Assembly (NCBI GenBank): GCA_903866825.1 | Contig: CAIPPE010000180.1 | Location: 1-64,000 of the forward strand | Origin: an uncultured Methylococcaceae bacterium | Lineage (GTDB): Bacteria > Pseudomonadota > Gammaproteobacteria > Methylococcales > Methylomonadaceae | Length of the DNA: 64,000 nt | Direction of reading: 5' to 3' | Shown: positions 10,001 to 21,066 of the stretch, piece after piece | How the letters are laid out: each line of letters starts with the position of its first letter | Numbering within the stretch: the stretch's first letter is position 1 | Position numbers and translations under genes: made by a program | Notes under the pieces: model-generated | What the model was told of the DNA's origin: nothing | Databases searched by the model: none | Seen by the model: the letters and a program-made list of their open reading frames with translations, nothing else

Positions 10001-10875
10001 GTATGCTTACAGAAGCTTTAAGGCGTCTGATAGCGGAGGATGAGTTCTCTTTAACAACGTCTGCTTTTACAAAAAAGCAACGTCAAGCCTTAGAGCAATT
10101 TGCTCGGGATACCCGGTTACTAGAGCTGGTTAAACAAGGTAGAAGTACGGTTTATAAAGTGCTTAATCGCCAAAGTATACTCAACTATCTACAACAACAG
10201 CACCCGATAGCTGCGAGTGACTTACCGGCTGATATTCCAGAACGCAGTCGTAATATAGGCTTGGATAGAAATAGTAAAACCGGAAAGACCCGACACGCTT
10301 GTTACTATCTGCTTATGAAAGCGTGGGATGCCAAGGTCGTTTGGCAAGATAACACCCACTGCTTACAAGTGGCGGATTTAACCGAACGCTTTGGGGTAGC
10401 CAGCCTGCAAATTAAAGCCGAGTCAACGTGGCAGTGTACCGGCGCCCCAATCCTCTTAGTCGAAAATCAGGCTTTGTTTGATCAATGTGACTGGTTGCCT
10501 GCCGACTTTAGCGGTTGCCTTATTTACTACGGCGGACAATTATCCGACTTATTATTACACTGGTTCTCAAGCTACAAACGTGCAGATACTGTGATCTTAT
10601 TCCCTGATTATGATGGTGTGGGGTTAAGTAACTATGTACGCTTAAAACAAGCGCTATCTCCTGAGACGACTTTACAGTTTTATTGGCTATCGGATTGGGA
10701 AGATAAATTACAACGCTACGGTAATGCAGAAGTGTGGTTAAACACCCGTCAGGTCTTTGAAAACGCCTTTCAAAAACTCACCACGTTGCAACTCTTAACT
10801 GAAGACTTTATTAAGCTGGGACAGTTATCCCAACGCTACGGTAAAGTGTTAGAACAAGAAGCGATCTGGTTATAA
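9997..10875 (+). CDS. wHTH plus TOPRIM-like protein (JetD/MksG/TopoVI-A-like)
   Basis: ILLVEN conserved Glu, IYYGGQLSDLLLHW, VILFPDYDGVGLSNYVRLKQ (DxD..G); ATGA overlap with the upstream ATPase. Confidence 0.7.
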   Translation: MSMLTEALRRLIAEDEFSLTTSAFTKKQRQALEQFARDTRLLELVKQGRSTVYKVLNRQSILNYLQQQHPIAASDLPADIPERSRNIGLDRNSKTGKTRHACYYLLMKAWDAKVVWQDNTHCLQVADLTERFGVASLQIKAESTWQCTGAPILLVENQALFDQCDWLPADFSGCLIYYGGQLSDLLLHWFSSYKRADTVILFPDYDGVGLSNYVRLKQALSPETTLQFYWLSDWEDKLQRYGNAEVWLNTRQVFENAFQKLTTLQLLTEDFIKLGQLSQRYGKVLEQEAIWL

Positions 10876-10880
10876 AGATA

Positions 10881-13091
10881 ATGAAACCGCTGATTTTTAA
10901 AGTCGCCCTTCCGGTGCCTCTTTACCGATTATTTGATTACCTTCCCCCTGAAGGCGTTGATGGTGCTTTGATTAAACCAGGGGTTCGCTTAGAAGTGCCT
11001 TTTGGAAAAGATACTAAGACAGCTGTGCTGATTGAAATTTGTGAGCACAGTGAGTTAAGCACGGATAAATTAAAGCATGTGCTGAGTGTGTTAGATGATA
11101 AGCCGTTGTTGTCAGCCAAAGATTTACAGCTATTGCAATGGGCGAGCCATTATTATCATCATCCCTTAGGTGAGGTGATTAGTACGGCTATTCCCAATGC
11201 ACTTCGTCAAGGCAAAGCGATGACGATCAAGGCAGAAAAGCATTATGCCTTGACTGAGTTAGGGCGAACAACTGATAGCAATACTTTAAAGCGCAGCCCT
11301 AAACAAAAATGTGTCCTGGATAAGTTTCAATCTAGTACGCTTGACTTATCAGAGGCTGAGTTAACCGCGTGGAATAATCACTGGCGTCCTGCTGTGACGG
11401 CATTAATCCGTAAAGAGTTAGTAAGTATTGAACTGACCGAGTCGGTGTCTGCTGAGTCTAAAGCAATTATTCGTAATCCTCCACTGAATTGTAATTCTCA
11501 GCAACAGCAGGCGATTGATAGCGTTTGTCAAAAGCTGGGGCAGTTTGGGGTATTTCTATTAGAAGGAGTAACGGGCAGCGGTAAGACTGAGGTTTATTTA
11601 CAGATTATCCAGTCGGTATTAGCGCGAGGGCAACAAGTATTAATTCTGGTGCCAGAAATTACCTTAACCCCTCAACTCGAAGATCGTTTTAAACAACGTT
11701 TTGCTGTTGATATCGCGCTATCACATTCCAATCTGACCGATAAGCAACGACAAGCAGCATGGGTGCAAATGAAACAAGGCACTTGTTCAATTATGTTAGG
11801 CACCCGTTCGGCTTTATTTACACCGTTAAAAAACCCAGGCTTAATTATCTTAGATGAGGAGCATGATGCTTCTTTTAAACAGCAAGAGGGTTTTCGATTT
11901 TCTGCGCGGGATATTGCTGTGGTCAGGGCAAAACAGTTACATATTCCTGTTCTGTTAGGTTCGGCGACACCGTCTCTGGAAAGTTTGTATAACGTCGATA
12001 AGCAACGCTATCAATTATTGCATTTGCCCGAACGGGCAGGTACCGCACTGGCCCCCGTCTTACAATTAATGGATATTCGCAATAAGAGAATTCAGGAAGG
12101 CTTGTCTGAAGCGTTGGTAGTGGAGATGCATAAAACCCTCGCGAAAAATGAACAGGTCTTACTGTTTTTAAATCGACGGGGGTTTGCACCGACGTTAATT
12201 TGTCATAGTTGTGGTTGGGTGGCCCGTTGCCAGCGCTGTGATGCTAATATGGTGATCCATTTCGATGAAGCGCATTTAAAATGCCATCATTGTGGTCAAG
12301 AACAGGCTTTGCTTAAACAATGTCCGGCGTGTAAGGCGGGTGAGTTAATTCCATTAGGACTTGGAACTGAGCGAGTTGAAAAAGCACTTGCAGACATTTT
12401 TAAAGATAAGGTGACTGTTCGATTAGATCGTGATTCCACGCAACGAAAAGGCTCCTTAGAGAATTACTTACAACAAATTAATGTCGGGCAAGTTGATATT
12501 ATTTTAGGCACTCAAATGTTAGCTAAGGGGCATCATTTTCCTAATGTGACCCTGGTCGCTATTCTGGATGTGGATAGTGGCCTGTTTAGTATTGATTTTC
12601 ATGTGGCTGAAAAACTGGCCCAAATGATTGTGCAGGTGTCTGGGCGTGCAGGCAGAGCCGAGAAGCCAGGAAAAGTCATTATGCAGACCCGACAACCTGA
12701 TCATCCGCTGTTGGTGACGTTAATACAACAAGGTTACCGTAGTTTTGCTAAATCAGCTTTACAGGAAAGAAAAGCAGCGGCCTTACCGCCTTTTAGTTAT
12801 CAGGCTTTGTTAAGAGTACAATCGGTAGATATCAAGATGCCACAAGATTTTTTTAAAGCATTGGCTGGTTTGATAGAAAAACATAATACCGGACAGACTC
12901 AGATACTAGGTCCTGTCTTTGCTCCTATGGCCCGGCGTGCTGGTCTTTACCGATATCAATTGTTGTTTCAAAACGTAAGGCGTCAGGAGTTGCATGTTTT
13001 GCTTGATGCCTTAATAACAGAAATTGCGAAGCTTAAACAGGCAAAAAAAGTACGCTGGTCTTTAGATGTTGATCCTGTCGATTTATATTGA
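10881..13091 (+). CDS. priA: Primosomal protein N' (PriA helicase)
   Basis: LLEGVTGSGKTEVYLQ, LDEEHD, zinc-binding CxxC pairs, GTERVEKALA. Confidence 0.95.
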   Translation: MKPLIFKVALPVPLYRLFDYLPPEGVDGALIKPGVRLEVPFGKDTKTAVLIEICEHSELSTDKLKHVLSVLDDKPLLSAKDLQLLQWASHYYHHPLGEVISTAIPNALRQGKAMTIKAEKHYALTELGRTTDSNTLKRSPKQKCVLDKFQSSTLDLSEAELTAWNNHWRPAVTALIRKELVSIELTESVSAESKAIIRNPPLNCNSQQQQAIDSVCQKLGQFGVFLLEGVTGSGKTEVYLQIIQSVLARGQQVLILVPEITLTPQLEDRFKQRFAVDIALSHSNLTDKQRQAAWVQMKQGTCSIMLGTRSALFTPLKNPGLIILDEEHDASFKQQEGFRFSARDIAVVRAKQLHIPVLLGSATPSLESLYNVDKQRYQLLHLPERAGTALAPVLQLMDIRNKRIQEGLSEALVVEMHKTLAKNEQVLLFLNRRGFAPTLICHSCGWVARCQRCDANMVIHFDEAHLKCHHCGQEQALLKQCPACKAGELIPLGLGTERVEKALADIFKDKVTVRLDRDSTQRKGSLENYLQQINVGQVDIILGTQMLAKGHHFPNVTLVAILDVDSGLFSIDFHVAEKLAQMIVQVSGRAGRAEKPGKVIMQTRQPDHPLLVTLIQQGYRSFAKSALQERKAAALPPFSYQALLRVQSVDIKMPQDFFKALAGLIEKHNTGQTQILGPVFAPMARRAGLYRYQLLFQNVRRQELHVLLDALITEIAKLKQAKKVRWSLDVDPVDLY

Positions 13092-13169
13092 GATTGATTG
13101 AATGGATAATCCGCTTATTTTAATGGATAATGTGCAAATATTTATCCGATTTAACTACGCAGTGAAGCA

Positions 13170-14930
13170 ATGAAAAAGAAATTAGAAGAACTCATTCTGC
13201 AAGCCATTGAAAGTCTTAAAGCAGAAGGCGTTCTGGATATAGAAACTATTCCACAAATAACCATAGACCGCACTCGTGACGCTTCGCATGGAGACTTTGC
13301 TTCAAATCTGGCTTTGTTGTTGGCAAAACCAGCAAAATCAAATCCAAGAGAGCTTGCTGCCAGGATTATCGCGGCATTACCGGCCCATGATGCGGTTACA
13401 AAAGTAGAGTTGGCAGGCCCAGGCTTTATTAATTTCTTTATTAATCCGAATACTCAGTACCAGGTTGTTAGTCAGATTCATGCTCAAGGTTCTGAGTATG
13501 GATTAAGCAAAGTGGGTGCGGGTAAAAAGGTTCAGGTCGAATTTGTTTCTGCCAATCCTACCGGACCTTTACATGTAGGACATGGTCGAGGGGCCGCTTA
13601 TGGTTCTGCTGTTGCTGATTTGCTGCAAGCCGTTGGTTTTGATGTCAGTCGTGAGTACTATGTTAATGATGCTGGTCGCCAGATGGATATCTTGGCAACG
13701 AGTGTTTGGCTACGGTATCTTGAAGAATGTGGTGAAGAAGTTGTTTTTCCTAGCAATGGCTATCGAGGTGTGTATGTGCGTGATATTGCTAGAGACATTT
13801 ACCAAAATGCGAGCAATGATTATCGTAGACCCATTGAGTTAGTCTTTGAAAACATAACGCCTGATGAGCCACAAGGTGGTGATAAAGATTTGCATATTGA
13901 TGCGCTTATTCATCGCACCAAGACATTGCTTGGAGCCTTGCAATACCGCGATTTCTTTCAGATTGGCTTAGATAGTATTCTGGATGATATTAAAGTTGAT
14001 TTAAAAGAATTCGGTGTTGAATATCAGGAATGGTTTTCAGAGCGTCACTTAATGGATGATGGTTCTGTTGAAAAGGCGTTGACCCGTCTCCGTGAGAAAG
14101 GCCATCTTTATGATCGGGATGGTGCTATCTGGTTTGCTTCTAGTCAATTGGGCGATGAAAAGGATCGGGTCGTCGTTAGAGAAAATGGGCAATATACATA
14201 TTTTGCTTCAGATATCGCTTACCATATGAATAAACTCGATCGGGGTTTTGATCAGATTATTGATATCTGGGGTGCGGATCATCATGGTTACGTGCCCAGA
14301 GTAAGAGCCGCCATTCAGGCCTTAGGAGCTGATGAATCCAAGTTAAAAGTGTTATTGGTTCAATTTGCTGTGCTTTATCGTGGCGAAGAAAGAGTGCAAA
14401 TGTCTACCCGTTCGGGCGAGTTTGTGACATTACGGGAATTAAGGGATGAGGTGGGTAAAGACGCTGCACGCTTTTTTTATGTGATGCGCCGATCAGAACA
14501 GCATATGGATTTCGATTTGAAATTAGCGACATCTAGGTCTAATGAAAATCCGGTGTTTTATGTGCAATATGCGCATGCACGGGTATGTAGTGTATTACGC
14601 CAATTAGAAGAGAAAGGGCTGGAAAGAAATGTTGAGCAGGGAATGGAACATTTAAATAAATTGACCGAAGAGCATGAAAATGCTCTATTAGTAAGCTTGG
14701 CGCGTTACCCTGAAGTTCTTGAAAAAGCCGCGTTGCAATATGAGCCGCATCAATTAGTGCTTTATTTGCGTGAGTTGTCGCATGAGTTTCATACTTATTA
14801 CAATGCTCATCAGTTTCTAGTTGATGATGGGAGTATTCGTAATGCCAGATTAAACCTAATCTGTGCAGTGAGACAAGTGTTGGCTAATGGCCTGGGTATT
14901 TTGAATATTAACACACCTGAATCCATGTAA
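13170..14930 (+). CDS. argS: Arginine-tRNA ligase
   Basis: [23 protein letters not shown]; class I HIGH-type motif. Confidence 0.97.
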   Translation: MKKKLEELILQAIESLKAEGVLDIETIPQITIDRTRDASHGDFASNLALLLAKPAKSNPRELAARIIAALPAHDAVTKVELAGPGFINFFINPNTQYQVVSQIHAQGSEYGLSKVGAGKKVQVEFVSANPTGPLHVGHGRGAAYGSAVADLLQAVGFDVSREYYVNDAGRQMDILATSVWLRYLEECGEEVVFPSNGYRGVYVRDIARDIYQNASNDYRRPIELVFENITPDEPQGGDKDLHIDALIHRTKTLLGALQYRDFFQIGLDSILDDIKVDLKEFGVEYQEWFSERHLMDDGSVEKALTRLREKGHLYDRDGAIWFASSQLGDEKDRVVVRENGQYTYFASDIAYHMNKLDRGFDQIIDIWGADHHGYVPRVRAAIQALGADESKLKVLLVQFAVLYRGEERVQMSTRSGEFVTLRELRDEVGKDAARFFYVMRRSEQHMDFDLKLATSRSNENPVFYVQYAHARVCSVLRQLEEKGLERNVEQGMEHLNKLTEEHENALLVSLARYPEVLEKAALQYEPHQLVLYLRELSHEFHTYYNAHQFLVDDGSIRNARLNLICAVRQVLANGLGILNINTPESM

Positions 14931-15511
14931 TGTCCAGAGACTATAAACCAAGAAATCTAGATAAAAATACAGGGCGACGTCGTCAGGAGTTTGATGATAA
15001 GCCACGTATTGGTTTGTGGAAATGGATGTTGATTACCGCGATCATTATTTTATTTGCGGTTTTTTTAGTGTATTTACGTAGTAATGGAGCGAAGCACGCT
15101 TCGGAGGTTGCGAATACTGAAAAGCAGAATGCACCAAAAGAAGCGCCAAAGCCAGAAGTTAAGGCGGGGCCACAATTTGATTTTTACACCATACTTCCTG
15201 AAAAAGAAGTAGTGGTGCCTGAATATGAGATTAAAACGCGGGCAAGGGAAGAACGGGTTGGTAAGGCAAAAGCCACGCACTATATTATACAAGCCGGTAG
15301 TACCTTCAATTCATTTAAAGAAGCTGACCAGTTAAGAGTTAAACTGGCTGCAATGGGTCTGGAGTCGAAAGTCGAGAAGGGCAAAGTCGGCACAGTAAAT
15401 TGGTATCGGGTTAAAATGGGCCCCTACGCCAAGACTGATAGTATGAATACTATCAGTGCCAGATTAAAACAACGCGGAATTACTGCTATTATTACAGAAG
15501 TTAACGACTGA
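14930..15511 (+). CDS. SPOR domain-containing protein
   Basis: Single TM plus C-terminal YIIQAGSTFNSFKEADQLRVKLAAMGLESKVEK SPOR repeat. Confidence 0.88.
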   Translation: MSRDYKPRNLDKNTGRRRQEFDDKPRIGLWKWMLITAIIILFAVFLVYLRSNGAKHASEVANTEKQNAPKEAPKPEVKAGPQFDFYTILPEKEVVVPEYEIKTRAREERVGKAKATHYIIQAGSTFNSFKEADQLRVKLAAMGLESKVEKGKVGTVNWYRVKMGPYAKTDSMNTISARLKQRGITAIITEVND

Positions 15512-15518
15512 TTTTCTA

Positions 15519-17906
15519 TTAACCGTCTTCCTCTTTATCATCATCTGTCGCCATATCAGAAATTTCTTTTAGGCGGGATATGGCTTTAAAGTTGATACTG
15601 TTTTCCGGGTATTGGCCTTCTTCGTTTACTTCACCGGCAAGGTGCCCGGTTAACAATTCTAACGTTTCATTAACACTTGCTACTGCATAGACAGTAAATA
15701 AGCCCTTAGCAACTGCATCAATGACTTCCTGCTTTAACATCAGGTTGCGCTTATTGGCCGCTGGAATAATAACCGCGTGTTGACCCTCTAAGCCTCTGGC
15801 TTGGCACAGTCTAAAATATCCCTCTATTTTTTCATTAATACCGCCAACTGCCTGAACTTCACCGTATTGATTAACCGAGCCGGTAACCGCAAACGATTGC
15901 TTAACAGGCGTGCGTGTTAAGGCAGAAATTAGGCAACACAGCTCGGCTAGTGATGCGCTATCACCATCGATATAACCATAAGATTGTTCAATCGCAATAC
16001 TTGCAGATATCGCTAGTGGGAATTGTTGTGCATAAGAATGTCCCAGATAGCCTGTTAAAATCATCACGCCTTTGGAATGAATCGCTTGACCCAGTTCAGC
16101 TTCACGTTCAATATCCACAATACCTCGGGAGCCTGGGTAGACCGTGGTGGTAATTCTTGCTGGCGCACCAAAGCTACTGCCACCAATTTCTAGCACTGTT
16201 AAGCCATTGATTTTTCCAATGGCTTCTCCTTGAGTATCAATCAGGATAGTGCCGTCCAGCATTTCTTCAAGAATAGCTTGAGATAAGCGGCCATTCCGGT
16301 GTTCTCTGGCACTTAAGGCTTGTTCAATATGATGCCGGTCAATATGATGATGCTGCGCTTGCTTACAAAACAAATTAGCTTCTGCAATAATGTCTAAAGA
16401 ATCTTTAATATGAGCGGAAAAATGATGCTGATTTTCTGCCAGGCGACAGCTATGCTCAATTAAACTTTCAATAGCTGCATGTGACAAGGGTTTTGCGCCT
16501 GAATCGGCGGCTTGTTTCTGCATCAGTAGGGCAAAGCCTTGCATTGATTCATCAGTACGTGGAATGTAATTATCAAAATCAGCCAGGATTCTGAACATTT
16601 CATTAAACTCACTATCCATCTCTTCCAAGAGATAATAAATATCGCGTGAGCCCACGAGGATTACTTTTACATTAAGTGGAATGACTTCAGGCTTTAAGGT
16701 AATGGTATTGACACCTAACTCCGAATACGGTGATTCAATTTCAATACGACTGGATTGTAATGCACGTTTAAGCCCTTCCCAGACAAAGGGATAAGTGAGT
16801 AGCTTTTCAGCATCAAGAATTAAATAGCCACCATTGGCTCTATGCAATGAACCCGCACAAATTTTTTGATAATTAGTGACTAAGGTGCCTTGATCACTGA
16901 CATACTCAATTCGACCAAACAGGTTTTGATAGATGGGATGGGGTTCATAAATAACAGGCGCTCCGTTTTCCAGTTTATTATCAACCAGAATGTTGGGTGC
17001 GTAGAGTTCGTTAAGAGCAAGACGTCTGGTCGCTGTCTCCCGGGGTTCAAGTGTACGCCCTGGCATTAAATAATCAGAAATGGTCAGACTTAAGTTCTTT
17101 TTAACTTCTGCTAAATAGGTAATAATGTCATCTATATTTTGATATTTCTCATTCAGTTCAGAGAACAAGGGATCAATCGCCAGACTAATGGTGTCATTAT
17201 CTAGCTGTTTTATCTTTTCGACCATGGTTCGGCGCCATTGGGGTAATTCCAATAACACGTCACTTAAGTATTCTTCCAAGGCCTCAACATGACTATGAAA
17301 AGTCTCACGTTCAGTTTGCGGCAATTGGGTGAATTGTTCTTCATTCAGCGACTTGTTGTCTCTGATGGGCGCAAAAGTAATAGATTCGCTTTCTCTGAAT
17401 AAGGCAATGTTTTCACTTTGAGCTTTTTTATCAACCAGATCAATCGCAGCATTATAACACTGACTAAATTGTCGTTCGATAGCGGATTTCTTTTGCTGAT
17501 AAGTTGGACTTTCAAAAGCCGCTGGAAAAGTAGCCAATAAGTTATCTAATAACTTTTCAATATCTTTACAAAGCACCTGGCCATATTCAGCCGGTAATTC
17601 TATGGCTACAGGCTCTCTGGCATTTTCAAAGTTATCAACATAGGCATAAGACGAGGGTGCTGGCTGTAAGTGAGCCAATAGATCCAAATGATTGGTAATC
17701 ATTGAAAGACGACCCAAACCAGGCTCACCCATTACAAAAATATTGTAGCCAGGGTTTGGCATGGCAATGCCAAATTCTAAGGCGGACTGCGCTCTGGGTT
17801 GTCCTAAAATTCCGCTTTGTGAGCGGGGAGCTTCCGGGAAGTCAATGCCTGTTAAATCGACACTCAGTTTCAGTGACTCGATGGGAAGCTTTAAAGTAGT
17901 CGTCAT
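15519..17906 (-). CDS. Lon-family ATP-dependent protease (LonB/YcbZ-like)
   Basis: GEPGLGRLSM Walker A region; GDSASLAELCCLISALT proteolytic Ser motif. Confidence 0.9.
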   Translation of the reverse strand: MTTTLKLPIESLKLSVDLTGIDFPEAPRSQSGILGQPRAQSALEFGIAMPNPGYNIFVMGEPGLGRLSMITNHLDLLAHLQPAPSSYAYVDNFENAREPVAIELPAEYGQVLCKDIEKLLDNLLATFPAAFESPTYQQKKSAIERQFSQCYNAAIDLVDKKAQSENIALFRESESITFAPIRDNKSLNEEQFTQLPQTERETFHSHVEALEEYLSDVLLELPQWRRTMVEKIKQLDNDTISLAIDPLFSELNEKYQNIDDIITYLAEVKKNLSLTISDYLMPGRTLEPRETATRRLALNELYAPNILVDNKLENGAPVIYEPHPIYQNLFGRIEYVSDQGTLVTNYQKICAGSLHRANGGYLILDAEKLLTYPFVWEGLKRALQSSRIEIESPYSELGVNTITLKPEVIPLNVKVILVGSRDIYYLLEEMDSEFNEMFRILADFDNYIPRTDESMQGFALLMQKQAADSGAKPLSHAAIESLIEHSCRLAENQHHFSAHIKDSLDIIAEANLFCKQAQHHHIDRHHIEQALSAREHRNGRLSQAILEEMLDGTILIDTQGEAIGKINGLTVLEIGGSSFGAPARITTTVYPGSRGIVDIEREAELGQAIHSKGVMILTGYLGHSYAQQFPLAISASIAIEQSYGYIDGDSASLAELCCLISALTRTPVKQSFAVTGSVNQYGEVQAVGGINEKIEGYFRLCQARGLEGQHAVIIPAANKRNLMLKQEVIDAVAKGLFTVYAVASVNETLELLTGHLAGEVNEEGQYPENSINFKAISRLKEISDMATDDDKEEDG

Positions 17907-17984
17907 GGATAATTTTGCAGGTGTTCATAATGTAAATAACCGTGCATTCTAACATTTATTCTCTTCAATAACCGACCCTAGTTT

Positions 17985-19505
17985 TTAGTTTTCAGATCCG
18001 TTTTTAGCCAGATATGAAAATAGACTATTGGGTAGTAACAGAATTAAAAATAATATCATTAAGAAGATTAAGACAGGTTTTTCTCCTAAGCGGGCATAAG
18101 GCGTTAAACCTTGCATGGGGGTTATTCTATCTGTGAGTGCAGTCGCTTCGAATAAAGGGATTTGACTGAGTATTTTGCCCTTGGGGTCTACTATCGCAGT
18201 GGCACCGGTATTGGTAGCTCGTAACAAATAACGTCCTGTTTCTAATGCTCGCATTCTGGCAATTTGTAAATGTTGATACGGTTCAATGGACCGACCAAAC
18301 CAACCATCATTTGTAACATTAATCAGGAAGGCTGCTGAGGATAATTGGTTAAGTACTAACTCGTCAAAGGCATCTTCGTAACAAATCGTCGTGATAACGG
18401 GATAGCCAGCAGCTTTTAAAAGGGGTTGATCAATCGAGCCTTCGGTAAACAGGCCTAACCTCATGCCGAGATTATTTAAGATTAAACCAGAGATGGGTTG
18501 CCAAGGCAAGTACTCACCAAAGGGAAGTAAATGGGTTTTTTTATAGCTGCCTGTCTCTTTCCCTAAGGTCATAACCGCATTGTATTTTTCATTCAGCTCA
18601 GTATTTTTTATCGGCAGACTGACGATGATACTGGTGTTATGCTCTTCAGCGGCTTTGTTTAAGGGACGTAAGAACCAATCATTAACGTCTGATAGATAAG
18701 CGGGTATGGACGTTTCAGGCCATACAATAATAGCTGAATCCCAATGTGCCTCAGTCATGCTTTGATACCACCGTAAGGTATTAAGCATATTTTCAGGTCG
18801 CCATTTTTGATCTTGGGACAGATTACCTTGTAGTAAAGAGACCTTGATGGGTTCACCGATTGTTTGAGTCCATGAGATAGATTGCAAATAACTTCCTACT
18901 CCCCAGATGCTTAATAAGGCAAACATCAGAAAGTATCTAAAACGGGATTTTTGAACAATAGCCAGTAATCCTGATGCGGTCAAGGCAACTAAAAGCCCGG
19001 TACCGTAACCACCAACAAGTGGAATATAACCAGCCAAGGGGGTATCTAATTGAGAATAGGCACTTTGCAGCCAAGGAAAGCCATTAAGGATGAGTTTTCC
19101 CCGTAAGTATTCAACGAGTATCCACACGACGGGCATTTCAAGATATGAACGGTTATTAATGTTAAGTGGTTGTATTTTCACTGAGAGATAACTAGCAAGT
19201 GCTGGGAATAAAGCCCAGAAACCGACAAATAATAAAGTAAGTGAAGCAGCAATCAGTGGACTGCTGCCACCAAAATCATGAATACTGATATAGACCCAGG
19301 AAACTCCCAAGCCAAAAGATCCCAGGCCAAATAAATAACCTCTGAGCAAAGCCTGTTTAGGATTTGCATTTTGCCAGGCAGCAAACAGTAAACTCAGTGC
19401 TAAGGGGGCTAAGTAAGGGAAATTAAAAGGCGCGAAGGCGAGGGTGAATAAAATACCCGAAAATACTGAAAGCAACCCCAAAAATATATTTATGTTCCGT
19501 TGCAT
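17985..19505 (-). CDS. lnt: Apolipoprotein N-acyltransferase
   Basis: Multi-TM N-half and nitrilase domain: WPETSIPAY, TTICYEDAF, NVTNDGWFG. Confidence 0.95.
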   Translation of the reverse strand: MQRNINIFLGLLSVFSGILFTLAFAPFNFPYLAPLALSLLFAAWQNANPKQALLRGYLFGLGSFGLGVSWVYISIHDFGGSSPLIAASLTLLFVGFWALFPALASYLSVKIQPLNINNRSYLEMPVVWILVEYLRGKLILNGFPWLQSAYSQLDTPLAGYIPLVGGYGTGLLVALTASGLLAIVQKSRFRYFLMFALLSIWGVGSYLQSISWTQTIGEPIKVSLLQGNLSQDQKWRPENMLNTLRWYQSMTEAHWDSAIIVWPETSIPAYLSDVNDWFLRPLNKAAEEHNTSIIVSLPIKNTELNEKYNAVMTLGKETGSYKKTHLLPFGEYLPWQPISGLILNNLGMRLGLFTEGSIDQPLLKAAGYPVITTICYEDAFDELVLNQLSSAAFLINVTNDGWFGRSIEPYQHLQIARMRALETGRYLLRATNTGATAIVDPKGKILSQIPLFEATALTDRITPMQGLTPYARLGEKPVLIFLMILFLILLLPNSLFSYLAKNGSEN

Positions 19506-19680
19506 AAATTACAGTGACCGGTTAGAAGAAGTTTTTAACATTATCTTTATGATTTCTTAACAAAAACTGATATTTTAAAGCAACTGACTAAACATTAACC
19601 CAAAACCCGTTGAACATAAAGCACCAAAAGCGTCTGGCTCTTAGAGCCAGGTAATACTATCACTTTAAAGAGACACTTTT

Positions 19681-20946
19681 ATGATGGCTCAAACTCAAAC
19701 TGCACCACCCAATCGTCAAACGCTTTATGTTGCAATTGCTTTGGTATCAGGAATCATTGTGGGGGAGCTTCTTAATGTAACGTTGGGTAGTACTGATACG
19801 GTGCAGACACAGTCGTTATTCAAGCAAATTATCGAAATCTTTTCTGTTTTAACGGATATTTTTTTAAGACTGATAAAAATGATTATCGCCCCGCTGGTGT
19901 TTTCAACATTGGTAGTGGGTATGGCTAAGATGGGTGATATTCAGACTGTAGGGCGCATTGGCATAAAAGCGCTTACCTGGTTTTTCTCTGCATCTGTGGT
20001 CAGTTTATTATTAGGATTGCTGTTGGTGAATCTGTTTGAGCCGGGCCAATCTTTACACATTGCCTTGCCAGCCATAGGAACGGAAACAGGGCTTCCGCAG
20101 GTTAAGCCAACCTTAGGCAATTTTATCGCTCATATCTTTCCAAAAAGCATCACTGAAGCAATGGCGACCAATGAAATTTTACAAATTGTAGTGTTTTCCA
20201 TGTTCTTTGGTATAGCGTGCGCTGCCATAGGTGATGTAGCCAAGCCAACGGTTAAACTGCTGGATTCATTAGCGCACATTATGCTAAAAATCACCAGCTA
20301 TGTGATGCATTATGCACCGGTTGCAGTATTTTCGGCGATAGCTTCGGTAGTTGCGCAGCAGGGTATTGGTGTTTTGTTGTCCTACAGTAAATTTATTGGG
20401 GAGTTTTATTTAGGGCTTTTGTTATTATGTCTTTTACTGGGTTGCGTTAGCTTTTTATTTTTAGGGCGCAGGACTGTCTCTTTGCTAGGATATATCCGTG
20501 AGCCTATGCTATTGGCTTTCGGAACTGCTAGTAGTGAGAGTGCTTACCCTAAGTTACTACAGCAACTTGAGCGTTTTGGTTGTGATGAAAAGGTATGCGG
20601 GCTGGTCTTGCCTTTGGGGTATTCATTTAACCTGGATGGCAGCATGATGTATATGACCTTTGCCGTCTTATTTATCGCTCAAGCCTACGGTATCGACATG
20701 CCTGTAGCCGATCAACTGATTATGTTATTTGTCCTGTTATTTACCAGTAAAGGTGTTGCAGGTGTGCCAAGAGCCTCATTAATTGTAATTGCAGCAACCC
20801 TGTCCATGTTCAAAATCCCGGAGGCGGGATTATTGCTGTTATTGGGTATTGACCAAATTCTGGATATGGGCCGGAGTGCGACCAATGTATTTGGTAACAG
20901 TATGGCATCAGCATTGGTCAGTAAGTGGGAAAAAGCCTTACGATAG
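19681..20946 (+). CDS. Dicarboxylate/amino acid:cation symporter (DAACS)
   Basis: LGYSFNLDGSMMYMTFA, SSESAYPKL, LGIDQILDMGRSATNVFGN. Confidence 0.93.
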   Translation: MMAQTQTAPPNRQTLYVAIALVSGIIVGELLNVTLGSTDTVQTQSLFKQIIEIFSVLTDIFLRLIKMIIAPLVFSTLVVGMAKMGDIQTVGRIGIKALTWFFSASVVSLLLGLLLVNLFEPGQSLHIALPAIGTETGLPQVKPTLGNFIAHIFPKSITEAMATNEILQIVVFSMFFGIACAAIGDVAKPTVKLLDSLAHIMLKITSYVMHYAPVAVFSAIASVVAQQGIGVLLSYSKFIGEFYLGLLLLCLLLGCVSFLFLGRRTVSLLGYIREPMLLAFGTASSESAYPKLLQQLERFGCDEKVCGLVLPLGYSFNLDGSMMYMTFAVLFIAQAYGIDMPVADQLIMLFVLLFTSKGVAGVPRASLIVIAATLSMFKIPEAGLLLLLGIDQILDMGRSATNVFGNSMASALVSKWEKALR

Positions 20947-21066
20947 GGAATCGAACGATACCTTGATAAATTTAATGTTACTGTTATAGTAATTCCTTTT
21001 ACCGACTTAATGGCATGGGAAAAATATTAAAAAACATCAAGCTATCGATGAACGAAGGAATTTGCA

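Noticed and set aside
7175-10875. Complete Wadjet (JetABCD) or MksBEFG system
   Set aside because: Only the SMC-like and TOPRIM-like components are visible; no JetA/JetB or MksB/E-like ORFs on either side
11923-12189. Minus-strand 88-aa ORF
   Set aside because: Antisense to the conserved helicase region of priA; composition not protein-like
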